A DNA stretch of 64,000 nt from Petaurus breviceps papuanus (lineage: Eukaryota > Chordata > Mammalia > Diprotodontia > Petauridae): contig JAMXIF010000073.1 of assembly GCA_028583685.1 (NCBI GenBank), positions 10,597,093 to 10,661,092 on the forward strand, in the 5' to 3' direction. The position numbers and the translations under genes were made by a program. Shown in pieces: positions 10,553 through 22,300 of this stretch (position 1 is the stretch's first letter; each line of letters starts with the position of its first letter). Under the pieces are notes generated by a model, which was not told the origin of the DNA, searched no databases, and worked only from the letters and a program-made list of their open reading frames with translations.

Positions 10553-10734
10553 TTTCTTTCCGCTTTGATTTTTAAAATAAAATTTTAGCTCTTCCAGGAA
10601 TTTTTGTTGGGCTTGTATCCAGTTTGTATTTTTCTTTGAGGCTTTGCTTGTAGCTGTTTTGAGCCATCTTGACTCTGCCCTGGAATGCCATTTCTAAATG
10701 CATAAAATGTTATATAATATATAAATAATGTTTT

Positions 10735-10905
10735 ATTTTCATTTTACCTTCCTTTCTTCAATATATGCTTTTAACAAAGATTAAAAAAGAAGGAAAAAGA
10801 AAATCAGTTTAGCAAAACTAATAAAGCAAATGTATCTGACAGTATATGAAGTATTCTCTATTCAATCTTCCTCAGCCTTTGTAAAGAAGGGAGGAATTGC
10901 ATTTT
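10735..10905 (-). repeat. Dispersed family X, unassigned (three copies in window)
   Basis: CAGTTTAGCAAAACTAATAAAGC, GACAGTATATGAAGTATTC and TTGTAAAGAAGGGAGGAATTGC recur in the same order at 19915-20190 and 38315-38620. Strand is arbitrary. Confidence 0.5.
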
Positions 10906-11038
10906 CTCAAAGATACTGTAAGGTTAATAGGAAGTTTTGATTATTTTGAGATAAATGAAGGTAAGATATAAGGTTATCTAAGAGGGTAGCAAGTTTAAGA
11001 AGAAAAATTACCCAGGCAGAACCTTTAATAATAATAAC

Positions 11039-11198
11039 GGGGTGACTAGGTGGCGCAGTGAGTAGAGTGCCGGTCCTGGAGTCAGGAGGACCTGAGTTCG
11101 GATCCGGCCTCAAACACTTAACACACACACAAAAACCTAGCTGTGTGACCTTGGGCAAGTTACTTAACCCCAATTGCCCTCCAAAAAGAAAAGAAAAT
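11039..11198 (+). repeat. SINE, family A
   Basis: GGGTGACTAGGTGGCGCAGTG head, GAGTTCGGATCC B-box region and CCCTCCAAAAAG tail. Confidence 0.9.
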
Positions 11199-11218
11199 TA
11201 ATAATAATAACATATATA

Positions 11219-11440
11219 TATGTATTGCTTTAAAAATTACAAAACACTTTCCATATGTTTAATACTCAAAACAGCCCTATGAGATAGATACTATTATTAT
11301 GCTCACTTTAAAACAAATTCCTTATTTTACAGATGACTAAACTGAGGCCCAGACATTCGAAATTACAACTCCCTGGTTACACATGTAGTAATTGGCAGAA
11401 GCTGGATTTTCTTTGGTCTGCAGGTTTTCTGATACCAATT
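11219..11440 (-). repeat. MIR-like SINE, antisense
   Basis: AAAACACTTTCCATATG, CTATGAGATAGATACTATTAT, TTTTACAGATGACTAAACTGAGG. Confidence 0.75.
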
Positions 11441-11730
11441 CCAGCTCTTTTTTCTACTATAACATGCAAGGTTGCAAGCATCCAGTGTGGGAAGCTAACC
11501 AAGGAAGCCATTCCTAAAGGAGTAATAACCTTGTCTAGCAGTGCCTGAAGTGAAACTGAAAAGTGAAATAGGTGAACCAATCATGAAGATGGTCATTTCA
11601 TTTGCAGGATAGTCACTAGTGATGCCATGTAGCATGAGTAGATAAAAGGAGATATTGGGCTGAAGGGTCAGCAAGTTCAGAATAGTAAAAATTTGAGATG
11701 AATGAGGGAGTGTGGTAAGGGTAGCTATCA

Positions 11731-11883
11731 GGCAGCTAGGTGGCACAGTGAGTAGAGCACCAGCCCTGGAGTCAGGAGGACCTGAGTTCAAATCCAGCCT
11801 CAGATACTTAACACAAAAACTAGCCATGTGACCTTGGGCAAGTCACAACCCCAATTGCCCTCCAAAAAGCAAAAAAAAAAAAA
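11731..11883 (+). repeat. SINE, family A
   Basis: GGCAGCTAGGTGGCACAGTG to CCCTCCAAAAAGC and poly-A. Confidence 0.92.
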
Positions 11884-11971
11884 GTAGTTATCAACTGCTG
11901 AATTTAATGTTGAAAAGAAGGGTGTCATTGGGTTGTTTAAGGAATATAGGTTTAAGAATTCAAGGTCTCTT

Positions 11972-12109
11972 GGAGTGGCTAGGTCGGAGTCAGGAGGTCC
12001 TGAGTTCAAATGTGGCCTCAGACACTTAACACAAAACTAGCCGTGTGACCTTGGGCAAGTCACTTAACCCCAATTGCCCTACCTTCCTCCCTCCAAAAAA
12101 AAAAAAAAA
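11972..12109 (+). repeat. SINE, family A, internally shortened
   Basis: GAGTGGCTAGGTCGGAGTCAG lacks the segment that carries the A box. Tail and poly-A are intact. A diverged duplication GAATTCAAGGTCTC / GAATTTAAGGTCTC flanks it. Confidence 0.85.
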
Positions 12110-12336
12110 GGAATTTAAGGTCTCCCCGAAGACAGAACTGAGTAGAAGGATGAGCAAGATTATAGGTAAAAAAGTATAGTGTAAGCTGGAGGTGTGGGCA
12201 GCACCAGAGGACCTTGGAGGGAAGCAGTGATCTCAAGCATGTTAGTGACTTGGCAAATGGTGGGTGTAGAACAGAACACAGGGAAGCAAGAAATAACTTT
12301 TCAGACCTTTTTGGGGGGAAAGGGTGCAGAACAGTC

Positions 12337-12700
12337 TTATAGGAAGCCTAAATCCTCTATTCCCAGAGGGAGTAGTGGCAGCTGCCTGAATTGGGAGGCA
12401 AGGGGAGTCAGCCTATCTATCTCTGGCAGTCCTTCCTTGCAAAAGAACAGCCGGGTCGCTGGCCACTTAACTTCCAGTTCCTGCATCAAGTCTCTCCTCT
12501 TGGGCATTCTGAGAGAGAGTAGATAGCAGCGGGTGAGCTTTTTGTTACCGCTGGCCATCAGCCTGTGCCAGATGCTGTATGTGTAGAAGCAATTGTCATT
12601 GATACCCATAAAGGCATAGATAGCAATGGCCATGAATATCAGAGAGGTTCCAGGGAGGAGGAAGAAGACCCATCTCTTCCACGATGGTATAGACCCACCT
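12337..12700 (-). pseudogene. Relic of a TMEM8/PGAP6-like membrane protein gene
   Basis: On the minus strand, 12690-12547 reads IPSWKRWVFFLLPGTSL, then IAIYAFM and NDNCFYTYSIWH. From memory this closely resembles the last transmembrane segments of the TMEM8A/TMEM8B family (human TMEM8A has RWVFYLLPG and SDNYYYTHSIWH). Beyond that motif the reading frame stays open to 12337 but no longer resembles the family, and upstream sequence (12700-12900) does not continue the domain. It is therefore most likely a decayed retrocopy or stray last exon, not an active gene. The parent is on another chromosome in human. No poly-A tail was identified. Confidence 0.5.
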
Positions 12701-12934
12701 ACCTGCTGATCATTATACTGATAGCTTAATAGTGCTGATATGGGAAGAGCTTATATTAATCCATCTCTTTTAAGAGGATCTTTTCATGGACTGCAGTCAC
12801 ACTTAGCATATGGCACTGTTTGAGGGCTGCCAGGAAGGTCCTCTACCTACTGCTCTGAGATGCTTGCATGTTTTTATCTTCTCAGAAAAACACTATATAC
12901 CATAAATATGACAACGTAAGTGGGGGAAGAGGAA

Positions 12935-13180
12935 AAGGAACAGATTAAGCTCCTACTATGTGCCAGGGACTATTCTTAAGCACTTTACAAATATTATCTT
13001 ATGTGATCCTCACAACACCCAGCAAGATAGGTGTTGTTGTGAACCCTGTTGAAAATCAAGGCAAAAAGGTTAAGTGACTAGCCCAGGGTCACACAGCTCC
13101 TGAGTGTCTGAGGCTGAATTTGAACTCAGGTCTTCCTGACGCTAGGCCCAGTTCTCTATCCACTGAACCAATGGAAAGAA
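12935..13180 (-). repeat. MIR/CORE-SINE, antisense
   Basis: CTCCTACTATGTGCCAGGGAC, CTTTACAAATATTATCTTATG, GCCCAGGGTCACACAGCTCC, GAACTCAGGTCTTCC. Confidence 0.8.
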
Positions 13181-13470
13181 CAACAGCAAAACAATTGAAA
13201 CCAAATGCTGGGTTTTGATGACCAAGCTTGGCCTCCAAGAAAAGATCCAAGAAGGTGCCGATTCCCACTTCTTTGCAGGGACTCTGTGTGTGGAATACTG
13301 CATGTGAGGTCAGCCTTTTTCGGAACTTTGCTTGGGTTTTGCTGCAGCTTTTTTACCCCTCTTTTTTATTCTTTGTCATGAGAAATGGCTTTCTGGGAAG
13401 GGGAGAGAGGAGAGAGACACTGGAAATTGTAAATGATGTGAAAACAAAAGGTATGGGTTGATATTTTATA
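13181..13470. other. Unassigned sequence
   Basis: No exon or repeat recognised. Confidence 0.4.
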
Positions 13471-13479
13471 TAATACAGA

Positions 13480-13885
13480 ATCTTTTTATGTGTGTTGTAG
13501 AATACACAAAACATGTTTATATGTGATTTGTGCATATAGAGACATAAAATAATTATAGAATACACATGTGTAAAAGTACACAGTAAATATGTGCTAATGA
13601 GACTCAGAAATCATTATGGAATACACAAAATTATATTTCTTATTTGTATAGTAGATGTAATATATGTAATATAACATATAGTAAATATATTATAATTAGG
13701 ATGACATATAAACATAATATCATAGTTATATAATTACTAGATATGTTTTGTAATTACAGCATAATATAATTGCTAAATTTGTGGTAAATATAGATTTAGT
13801 AAATATTATATATGTATATATTATACATATCATATAAATATGATGTATACTTTTGTGTATTCTATAATGATTTCTGAGTTTTAGT
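13480..13885. repeat. AT-rich tandem and inverted repeat block
   Basis: GAATACACA recurs near 13499, 13558 and 13618, about 60 bp apart, so a roughly 60-bp unit is tandemly repeated. An inverted match lies at 13851-13881: CTCAGAAATCATTATGGAAT at about 13602 pairs with ATTCTATAATGATTTCTGAG. The middle is almost pure A and T. Confidence 0.75.
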
Positions 13886-14046
13886 ACAAAATTTCTGCAT
13901 ATAGCCCTGGCTTTTCAAAGACACGCATTGTCTTCATTACATCCTTCCTCTTTGGCCAAAATAAGGTGGAAAAGTCTGGCCATTTTGTTGCATACCAGAG
14001 AATCATGGAATTTAGGGCTGGAAAGGACCTTAGACATCTCTCTCTT

Positions 14047-14237
14047 TTTTTTTTTTTTACTTAAATTTATTTATTTTTTTTCTTTTTTGGAGGGGGGAGT
14101 GTAGGGCAATTGGGGTTAAGTGACTTACCCAAGGTCACATGGCTAGTTTTTGTGTTAAGTGTCTGAGGCCGGATTTGAACTCAACTTCTCCTGACTCCAG
14201 GGCCGGTACTCTATTCACTGTGCCACCTAGCCACCCC
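14047..14237 (-). repeat. SINE, family A, antisense
   Basis: Poly-T, GGCAATTGGGGTTAAGTGAC, GGATTTGAACTC, GCCACCTAGCCACCCC. GACATCTCTCT flanks both ends. Confidence 0.92.
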
Positions 14238-14395
14238 TCGACATCTCTCTTTTCATAACCCTTCCTTAATAAAAAAGAAGGAATGGAGCCCCAGGGAAGG
14301 AAAGCTATTTGCTCTAGGTAAGAAGTGATTACTTTAGCCCATGTCCTCTGCATCTAAATCCACTCTTGGTTTTAATGTCGGTTAGATGGGTCTTA

Positions 14396-14453
14396 GGGGC
14401 AGCTAGGTGGCTCAGTGAATAGAGTACTGTACCTAGAGTCAGGAAGACTCACC
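14396..14453 (+). repeat. SINE, family A, 5' part only
   Basis: GGGGCAGCTAGGTGGCTCAGTG stops after AGTCAGGAAGACTCACC. There is no tail. Confidence 0.8.
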
Positions 14454-15109
14454 TTCCTCATTTACTTTTTTAGTTTATTAATATCTCCTTAGTTTCTAGA
14501 AAGCAGTACTATGATGGACACTTGTATTTCCTTTTTTCTCTAGCTTCGTGTGTGTGTTGTGTGCGTGTGCACACCAGTGGTTTGAGTGGGCATTCATTCA
14601 TAACAGAAGCAGTGTGGAACCTGGGAAATTTTGGAGCACCAGATTTGGAGACAGAGGAAGGAGCCTGCCTCAGTCACTTATTAATTTTGTCCTTGAGAAC
14701 ATCTCTTCACCTCTGGATTGATCAAATCTGATTAAATTTCAATGGCTTTACTGCACACCAATTCAATAACATGTTGTATGGCTCCTGTAATTGCAGCATT
14801 GTTCTGGGGGCTCCAGAAGGCATTAAACAAGGTAGAAAACAGGGAACTCCCTCAAAGAGTTTTCAGTCAAGACGAGGAGACAAGAAACCCGCAGGAAGCA
14901 AAAACAATTTATGGTACCATGTGTACGTGCAAAAAGTTCTGAGGGTTATTATAAGACGTGGGAATAATCACTGTGCATTGGGGTTTGGTCAACAGAGACT
15001 TCTTAAATGGGGTGACTCTTGGACTAGGTCCTGAAAAAGGAATGTAGAGAGACATGGCCTAGTTGAGAATAGTACAGGGAAGAGAACAAGGATCTTACTA
15101 TTATGAGCT
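14454..15109. other. Unassigned sequence
   Basis: No exon or repeat recognised. Short open frames are present without recognisable content. Confidence 0.4.
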
Positions 15110-15512
15110 ATGACGTTCTAAGTTCCAGTTTCCTTTACAGTTCGGTTCAGGTGCCACCCTCTGTATGAAACCTTTCCTGATTTCCCCAGCTCCTAGTCTC
15201 TTCAACTCCACCTACCCACCCCCAATCACCTTTTATCTACTTTTTTTTTTTATAGGGGAAGGCAAGGCAATTGGGGTTAAGTGACTTGCTCAAGGTGACA
15301 CAGCTAGTTAAATGTCAAGTGTCTGAGGCCGGATTTGAACTTAGGTCCTTGCGACTTCAGGGCCTATATTTACCTACTTTTAAAATATCTGTTTGTACAT
15401 ATTTGTTACAAGCTCCTCAAGGGCAAGAACTGCTTAATGTTTGTATTTTGTATCTCCATTATCTAGCACAGTAGGTGCCTAATAAATGTTTAATGATTGA
15501 TGGATGCCTTAT
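15110..15512 (+). mobile_element. L2 3' end, split by a SINE
   Basis: TTCAGGTGCCACCCTCTGTATG, CTTTCCTGATTTCCCCAGC, then after the SINE AGCTCCTCAAGGGCAAGAACTG and CAGTAGGTGCCTAATAAATG. Confidence 0.8.
15239..15362 (-). repeat. SINE, family A, antisense, 5'-truncated
   Basis: Poly-T, GGCAATTGGGGTTAAGTGAC, GGCCGGATTTGAAC, with near-duplicate flanks TTATCTACTTTT and TTACCTACTTTT. It interrupts an L2. Confidence 0.85.
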
Positions 15513-15567
15513 GGCTCATGGCTTTTTATTAATACGATAACAAGACATCTGGTAGCATTGAACATAC

Positions 15568-15800
15568 TCGTCGATTTTAGTTGTGTCTTACTCTTTGTGA
15601 CCCTATTTGGGATTCTCTTGGCAAAGATAGTGGAGTGGTTTGTCCTTTCCTTCTCCAACTCATTTTACAGAGAAGGAAACTGAGGCAAACAGGGTTAAGT
15701 GACTTGCCCAGGGTCACACAGCTAGTACGTGTCTGAAGCCAGATTTGAACTCAGGAAGGTGTCTTCCTGACTCTAGCCCCAGCACCACCTAGCTGCCCTG
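15568..15800 (-). repeat. SINE, family B, antisense
   Basis: TTGTGACCCTATTTGGGATTC, GAAACTGAGGCAAACAGGGTT, CACCACCTAGCTGCCC. Confidence 0.88.
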
Positions 15801-15925
15801 TAAACACACCTAGAACACTGTTATTAAAGTTGTCTGTCTTATTAGATTGTAAGTTGCTCAAGAATAAGGACTGTTTTTTGCTTTCTTTGAATGGTGCCTG
15901 GCCCGTATAACTTATTGATTGATGG
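15801..15925 (+). mobile_element. L2 3' tail fragment
   Basis: TTAGATTGTAAGTTGCTCAAG and GACTGTTTTTTGCTTTCTTTG fit the last part of L2 elements. Confidence 0.55.
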
Positions 15926-16193
15926 TTGATAACTTAAATAGTTTGTCCTTGATGTAAAATGTGTATTGCTTACTGATTCTGCATGTTTTCTGTTTAGAAG
16001 TAGGTTTTGGTGAAGGTGTATCAGGTGTATCAGGTTTTTGTTGTTGTCTTTAAGCTTGTGTGGCAAGGCTAGAAGCATTTTCGTTTCATTATCACTTATT
16101 TGATCCAAGGTCCTTTTTCCTATGGATTTCTAATTCAACTTAGACTTTGTCTTTTCCTTCCAAAACTGACTTTGTTGCATTTCCTTCTTTCAG

Positions 16194-16352
16194 TCAAGCG
16201 CTATGTTAGGAAAGGCGTCCCTCCTGAACATCGTGCATTCGTCTGGATGGCCACCAGTGGAGCTCAGGCGCGGATGGACCAGAACCCGGGATATTATCGG
16301 AAGCTACTGGAGGGTGAAAGAAACGACAGACTGGCGGAGTCGATCAAGACAG
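16194..16352 (+). CDS. GRTP1: GRTP1 coding exon: start of TBC domain
   Basis: The 159-bp exon follows a pyrimidine-rich acceptor (ttccttctttcag) and ends at the donor ACAG|gtgacc. It begins with the last two bases of a Val codon and reads [18 protein letters not shown], then MDQNPGYY and [19 protein letters not shown]-x-x-HR-x-x-VW is the opening motif of TBC domains. The last base G is the first base of a GAC (Asp) codon completed in the next exon. Human GRTP1 has [16 protein letters not shown] at the same place. The donor is weaker than the others (GTGACC rather than GTAAGT). Confidence 0.95.
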
Positions 16353-19300
16353 GTGACCTGCTCATCACCCTATTCCTGACCATCGGCAGCGAGTGTGAAA
16401 TGATGCAGACTAGGTGGTGCTGCAGAGACAGCAGGCTCTGCTCCCACAGCTCGACTCGTTTAATCAGACTTAGCACTAGCTAATGAAATTATAATAATGA
16501 AGATCAACAGACTGTTCTTGATTTGAAAATGCAGCTCATTTAAGAAAATGGTTTTGGTGGTTCATGAGGGAGAAAGGAATATGAAGCAGTATGGTAGAAA
16601 GCTAGTACCAGAAGACCTAGGACTTTAGGCAAGGTATTTAACTTCTCAGGGCCCTGAGTTACCTTTAGATTCAAAATAGCAGAACAGGCAAAGATTGGCA
16701 ATGGAAGGGGAAGCCCTTCCCTAGGAGATCCCTACACCAATAAAATCACAGGTCTTGCTTTAAAAAGGGGGAGTGAGTGGGAGAAGGGGAAATGAGAGGC
16801 ATAGTAATTAGAAGGCATTTGAGTCTGGAAGGCTTGGGTTCAAATTCTCCTGACATGTACTACATGTGTGACTCTGGGCAATTTTCATAACCCCTCAGTG
16901 CCCCCAGCCAGCCTTTGGAGACTATAAGCAACAGACAGGTTATAACTCTACCTTGGCAAAGGGAGTTTCCATACCTAGAGTTCCCTTCCACCAGGGAAAT
17001 CACAAGTATAGAATAATAACAAAAGAAGCAGGGCTGAACATTTGGGGAAGGGAGTTGGTAGGGAAATACATATATCCACACTTAGGTTTCAATTTTTAGA
17101 ATCTCATTTTTAGTATCAATCTAGAATAAGTTTCCAAGGAGGATGATTTTCCTAGACTCTCATTTGCTTTCATGTTGTTCATCTATTATTCCTGTGTCCA
17201 CCTCATCTTCACATAATCTTAGAATTGGTAACTATTAAAATATCAGTGGAAGATGATTCTTAGCATTTGGTTTTCTCATTTCACATGGAAGAATCAATAT
17301 TTTTTGAGGCTGTAACACAATTCAGGTTACAGGATATGAGAGTTTTAAAGACTAAATTAAAATAATGAATGGTGATATTTTAGAACTAATTGAGCAATAC
17401 CTCTCCTTCCCCCAAAAAGAAAAACCCACAGTCTTTATTCCCTGAAACAATAACTATATAAAAGTTCATTCTTTGTATTAGTAGAAAGTTTTGATTCTAA
17501 TCTTTCATTTATTTTATTTATAAAGTTTTTCAAAATATTCTTACTACCCATAAACCTCTCATTTCATACTTTTCCATATTGTAAATGACAATCAGTTGTC
17601 AAAGAGTCAAAAGAGGAAGAGTGAGAGCAGAATGTACTTTGCCGGTTGAGAGAACTTATAAAAAACAATCAAATCTCGTACTGTGTTTATGTTCTTTTGA
17701 AATAGCTCTCCCTCTTAGATCTTACCCTTTTTGAGAGAAATAAAAAATGTAGATCTATTGTACTTAATGTCTTATTGGACATCAAATAAACTTTCAATGA
17801 CGTGAGTTCAGAAGAACCTATAATTCTTCCAAAGTTGTATTTCCTTGGATATTAATGAGACTTTGGTCCAGTGTGTCCTTTGCAAATAGTTCCTGGTCCT
17901 GTGATCTTAACATGACTCTTTTTTTCCAGCACCTGGAACTCAAAGTTCAAAGGGCCTCCAACTGAGGGCTGGAGAACTGGGAGCTGACCAGGCATTCTGG
18001 TAGATGGTGGTAAACCTGTCCAATTCTTGGTCAGCACAGAACAAATGTACAGTCAAAGGTCTCATAGCATAAGTGGTGGCTGACTCCACAGATAACCAGA
18101 GCCTGGCTGTTAATCACTCATCATGGCTAAAATAGCTCATTCTGAATTTGGACCAATAAAACCAGGTTTGGGGTAAAATGCTCAGATTAGGAAAACAATG
18201 GGATTTTGTTGTTGTTTTAAACCTGTCTGGTCCTTTATCTCTTAACCCACATTGTCAGAGGGATTTAATTATCTTTTTTTTTTTTTAAAGCAATTGGGGT
18301 TAAGTAACTTGCTCAAGGTTACACGGCCAGGTGTTTCTGGGTGGGTGCTAAGTGTCTGAGCTGGGATTCGATCTCCAGTTCATCCTGACACTGGGGCCAG
18401 TGCTCTTACTCACTGTGCTGCCTACTACCTGGCTGCCCCTGATTTAATTATTTTTTAATTGAATTAAATTAAAACCCAGATCAATTTATAGACGGTCCAT
18501 GCTAACTCATGCCATGTAGAGATTGTCTATGTCATTCTCTCTGTATTTATATAATACAGACTTAGAGCCAGGAAGAGTCTCCTGAAATCATCTGATTCAG
18601 CCTCCTCATTTTACAGATAAGGATTCTGTGACCCAGCAGGTTGAGGTGACTTGGCCACATTGACACTGGTAACAAATGGCAGAACTGGAATTTGAATCCA
18701 GGTCCTATAACTCTAAACCCATTGCTCTTCTGTTGCTGTGGCCTTGCAAATATGTGTTTCTTAGAACATGTGAATGACAGCTAAATTCCTTAAATGAAGT
18801 TTACTCTCATTTGACATCCATGATAACTCTTCTTGTGGTGCTATGAACTCTCTCTGGATATTTCTTATTTGATGGCTCCAAGTAAGGAGGAAGCCTTGGT
18901 ACAGTTTAACAAGCTCTAGCTCCAAAATGGGGGGAGCTGGTTTCACTGACACTCCCTGCATGATCTTTGGCAAGTCGTTTAACTGCCACATACCTCAGTT
19001 TTCTTCTCTGTAAAGTTAAGGAGTTAGGAATGCTCACCATATGTTGTACACGTTTTCCAGTGTCTTGATCAATTGTGCTGATCATTTTTTCCTCTAAAAA
19101 AATACTATTTGTTCAATGGGATGTCCCTCTGGGAGGTGGAGGGAAAGAAAGGGGGGATAACTATTATGATATAAAAAACAGAAGAATGAAAAGAATTTTT
19201 TTAAAAAAATTCTTAAATGGGGGCAGCTAGGTGGTGCAATGAATAGAGCACTGGCACTAGAGTCAGAGGACCTGAGTTCAAATCCGGCCTCAGACACTTA

Positions 19301-22300
19301 ACACTTATTAGCTGTGCCACCTTCGGCAGGTCACTTAACCCCAATTGCCCTTCCCCTCCCCCCTCCAAAAAGAAAAAAAAAATCCTAAATGTCCCGTCTA
19401 GCTCTAGAGCTATGATCCAAAGGTCCGATTTTCATGTAAAATTGTCAGTGTCCATATGATTACCATAAATAATGGAATAGCAAATACTTATTGATCTAAA
19501 TGAAAGTTTCCACTCACAGACTTGGAGAGGGGAAAATCATCAAATTGATATTAAGCTTGTATTCTCACTGCTTATGTACCAAATTAACATTTAAGAATCA
19601 ATTTTAAAGTGTTGCTGCTTATTTTACTGATGTCAGGCCAGTCACAAGGCAATAGTTAGTTCTGGAAAACTATTAAAATGTCAAAATTTTATAGAATTGG
19701 TTGTCAATGTAGAATGGATCAGAGGGAAGATGATGTGGCAGTGAGAGACCTTGCTGAGAGACATGGGAATGTGAGAGATACTGAAAGGATGGAGGAAGCC
19801 GTAGAGAATGTACAGGAAGAGGGTGGGGCAAAGAGACTCTTCTGGCCTAAAAGAGGCTTCAGTGAAGGCCACGAAATGATCAAGTTAATGCTTTTCCTTT
19901 TATTTGGTTTTTTAAATGATTTAAGTTTATTTTTATTGATATCCTTTGTTCTTTTCCCTTGACTTCCAAATATTCTTTACCCTCCCACCCAAAGACTCAT
20001 ACCTTGTAGCAAAGAATAAAAAGGAAGAAAAATAGCAACTCAGCAAAACCAACTAATAATAAATTTGGTGTGTTTGATAATACATGAAGTGTTCCCTAAG
20101 CATAGTCTTCTACCCTTCCCCCACCTTTGCAAAGAAATTGGGAGGAAGATTTGCATTTAATTTCACTTAATTTTGTTTGTCTCTTTCTATAGTTCTGGAG
20201 GAAGTCTAAAAAAATCTCCCCTTTTTTTCTGAACTGATTGAATTATGATTTCTTTTCCAAATCCTAGACAAATTTTTTTTTTACTATTATCATTCATAGC
20301 CCACAGCCTTTACAGTTAAAAATCCTCTTTAACTGAGTATACCTTGAGCTTTGATCATGAGAATAACTTGAAAGGGAAAAGCACATTGATGTAAGTGGAG
20401 AGAGTGGGGTATGGTGAGGAGGAGGAATTTTTGTTTACAATAGTAGAGAGGGATGGGGAGGGGATGAGACAAAATTCTGTAGCACTTTTGACCTTTTTCA
20501 TTTTCTTGTTCATGTTCCTATGACCCTTAGGCCAAGGATGCCTTCAAATATGAGGGTATCAAGAATCCCGTTCATTCCTGTCCTACTTCATGCTTAGAGG
20601 GCTGCAGACTCTCCTGCCTTGAGTTGCAACAGATGATGGAGCACACAGTTCTGAGTCTTTCTCCTAATGGTCCTTTGTCAATCCAACCTTGCACTCCCAT
20701 CAATAGAACACATGGAGTGTGTTTTTTTATTTCCCTGATTTAAGGGAGTGAGTTCACATAAGTCAATCACATGAAAGGAAGTTATAATTCTTTTTTTTAA
20801 TTTTATGTTTATTTTTAGTTTACAACATTCATTTCCACAAGATTTTGAGTTACACATTTTCTCCCCGTATTTCCCTTATCCGCTACCCCAGAACAATGAT
20901 CCCACTGAATACTCCCTCCCCCGATCTGCTCTCTCCTATATCCTCACCCATGGAAGTTATAATTCTTTAGGGATGAATCCAGTAGTGAAGGAATCATTGC
21001 TCAATCTTGAATCTTTGGGGGATTATAAAATTTCCCTTCCTCAAGAAGGTGTTACAGAGTGGCTGGGTGGTACAGTGAGTAAAGAGCCGGCCCCAGAGTC
21101 AGGAGGACCCAAGTTCGGTTCTGGCCTCAGACACTTAACACTCACACAAAAAAACTAGCCATGTAACATTGGGCAAGTTACTTAACCCCAATTGCCCTCC
21201 AAAAAGCAAAAAAAAAAAAAATAAAAGAAGGTGTTACTGGATTAACTGAATCCTAAATAAAATACAAGAACATTATAGGGCATGGTCCTGAGCATTCCCG
21301 GTAGTTATGGGTGTTAGATATATCACCATTCTGAGTTCTTGTTTTTAATCTGTCTCCAGTTCATATCTTCCTCTTCTTCTTCTCATGCATCCATAGACAT
21401 GAACAGGACATTTCCAGACAATGTAAAATTCAGACAGACTGCTGATCCCTGCTTACAACATACCCTGTACAATGTATTGGTAGCATATGGACATCATAAT
21501 CAAGGTGTAGGATATTGCCAGGTAAGTACAGTCTAAGCTACTCTAAATAATTGCATTACATAAATGAAAAAGCAAAAGCCATGAACGTATCGAATATTAA
21601 GAGCTATGTTCCTTACAGATATAAAAATTCATTATTTCTGACATAGAATATTGTCCTGTGTCTGGAATCAGGCAGTTTGAATACTTTGAAATCTTGCCTG
21701 TAACACGTACTAGCTATGTGACTAACTTACCTTTTTAAGCCTCAGTGTCTCCATACATAAAAGGAGGCTATCAATAGCACCTATTTTATAGGACTGTTAC
21801 AAGAGTCAAAATAAGATAATGTGTATAACGCCACTAGCAGCTTGGGTGCCCAGAGGGCTGGCTATTACGACTCCCAGAGATCTAAGGATAACCCTGTGTG
21901 GAGCTGTCCTGAGCATCAGAGCCCCCACTGGTGTATTTCTTAGCCAACAGACTCGGTTCTTTAGCAGAGCCAGGCATAATGGCAAGGGCAGTGATTAGAA
22001 AACATTTGCCCCAATGCCAGGGGCATGCTTTCCCACATGTACGCCCAGAGTCCAAGGGAAAAAAAGAGTGGGCACAGACTGAAGGTCTAGTGGTAATGAG
22101 GCATGAGTAGAGGATGCCCACGTGGCCAATGGTCCCAGTGGAGTCACCACAATTCATTTTGCTGTTAACTGGGCTGGCAGTTTGCAGGGCTGGTTCCTTG
22201 CAGGGCACAAAGTTTCTACTGGACCTGCAACTTGGTTACTTTTCCTAGCGGTTCTATGTGTTGACTGGAAGGGACAATCTGCCCCTGGGCTGGGTCAGCC

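Larger units (their letters stand above)
10386..10700 (-). mobile_element. Second rearranged L1 fragment around the gap
   Basis: The left part (CCCTGTTGGGTGAGATCAG, CAACTGAGTGTGTG) matches 49860-49910. The right part (TTGGGCTTGTATCCAG, GAGGCTTTGCTTGTAGCTG) repeats ORF1-region sequence already seen at 9858-9940. Confidence 0.55.
16353..21396 (+). other. GRTP1: GRTP1 intron, about 5.0 kb
   Basis: The intron lies between two confirmed exons, begins GTGACC and ends CATCCATAG, and splits a GAC codon after its first base. It holds old MIR-like pieces (16567-16680, 16795-16960), SINEs at 18273, 19219 and 21056, a dispersed repeat at 19915-20190 and an L1 3' fragment at 20795-20955. The stretch 16970-18260 is AT-rich sequence in which I recognise nothing. 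Confidence 0.9.
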
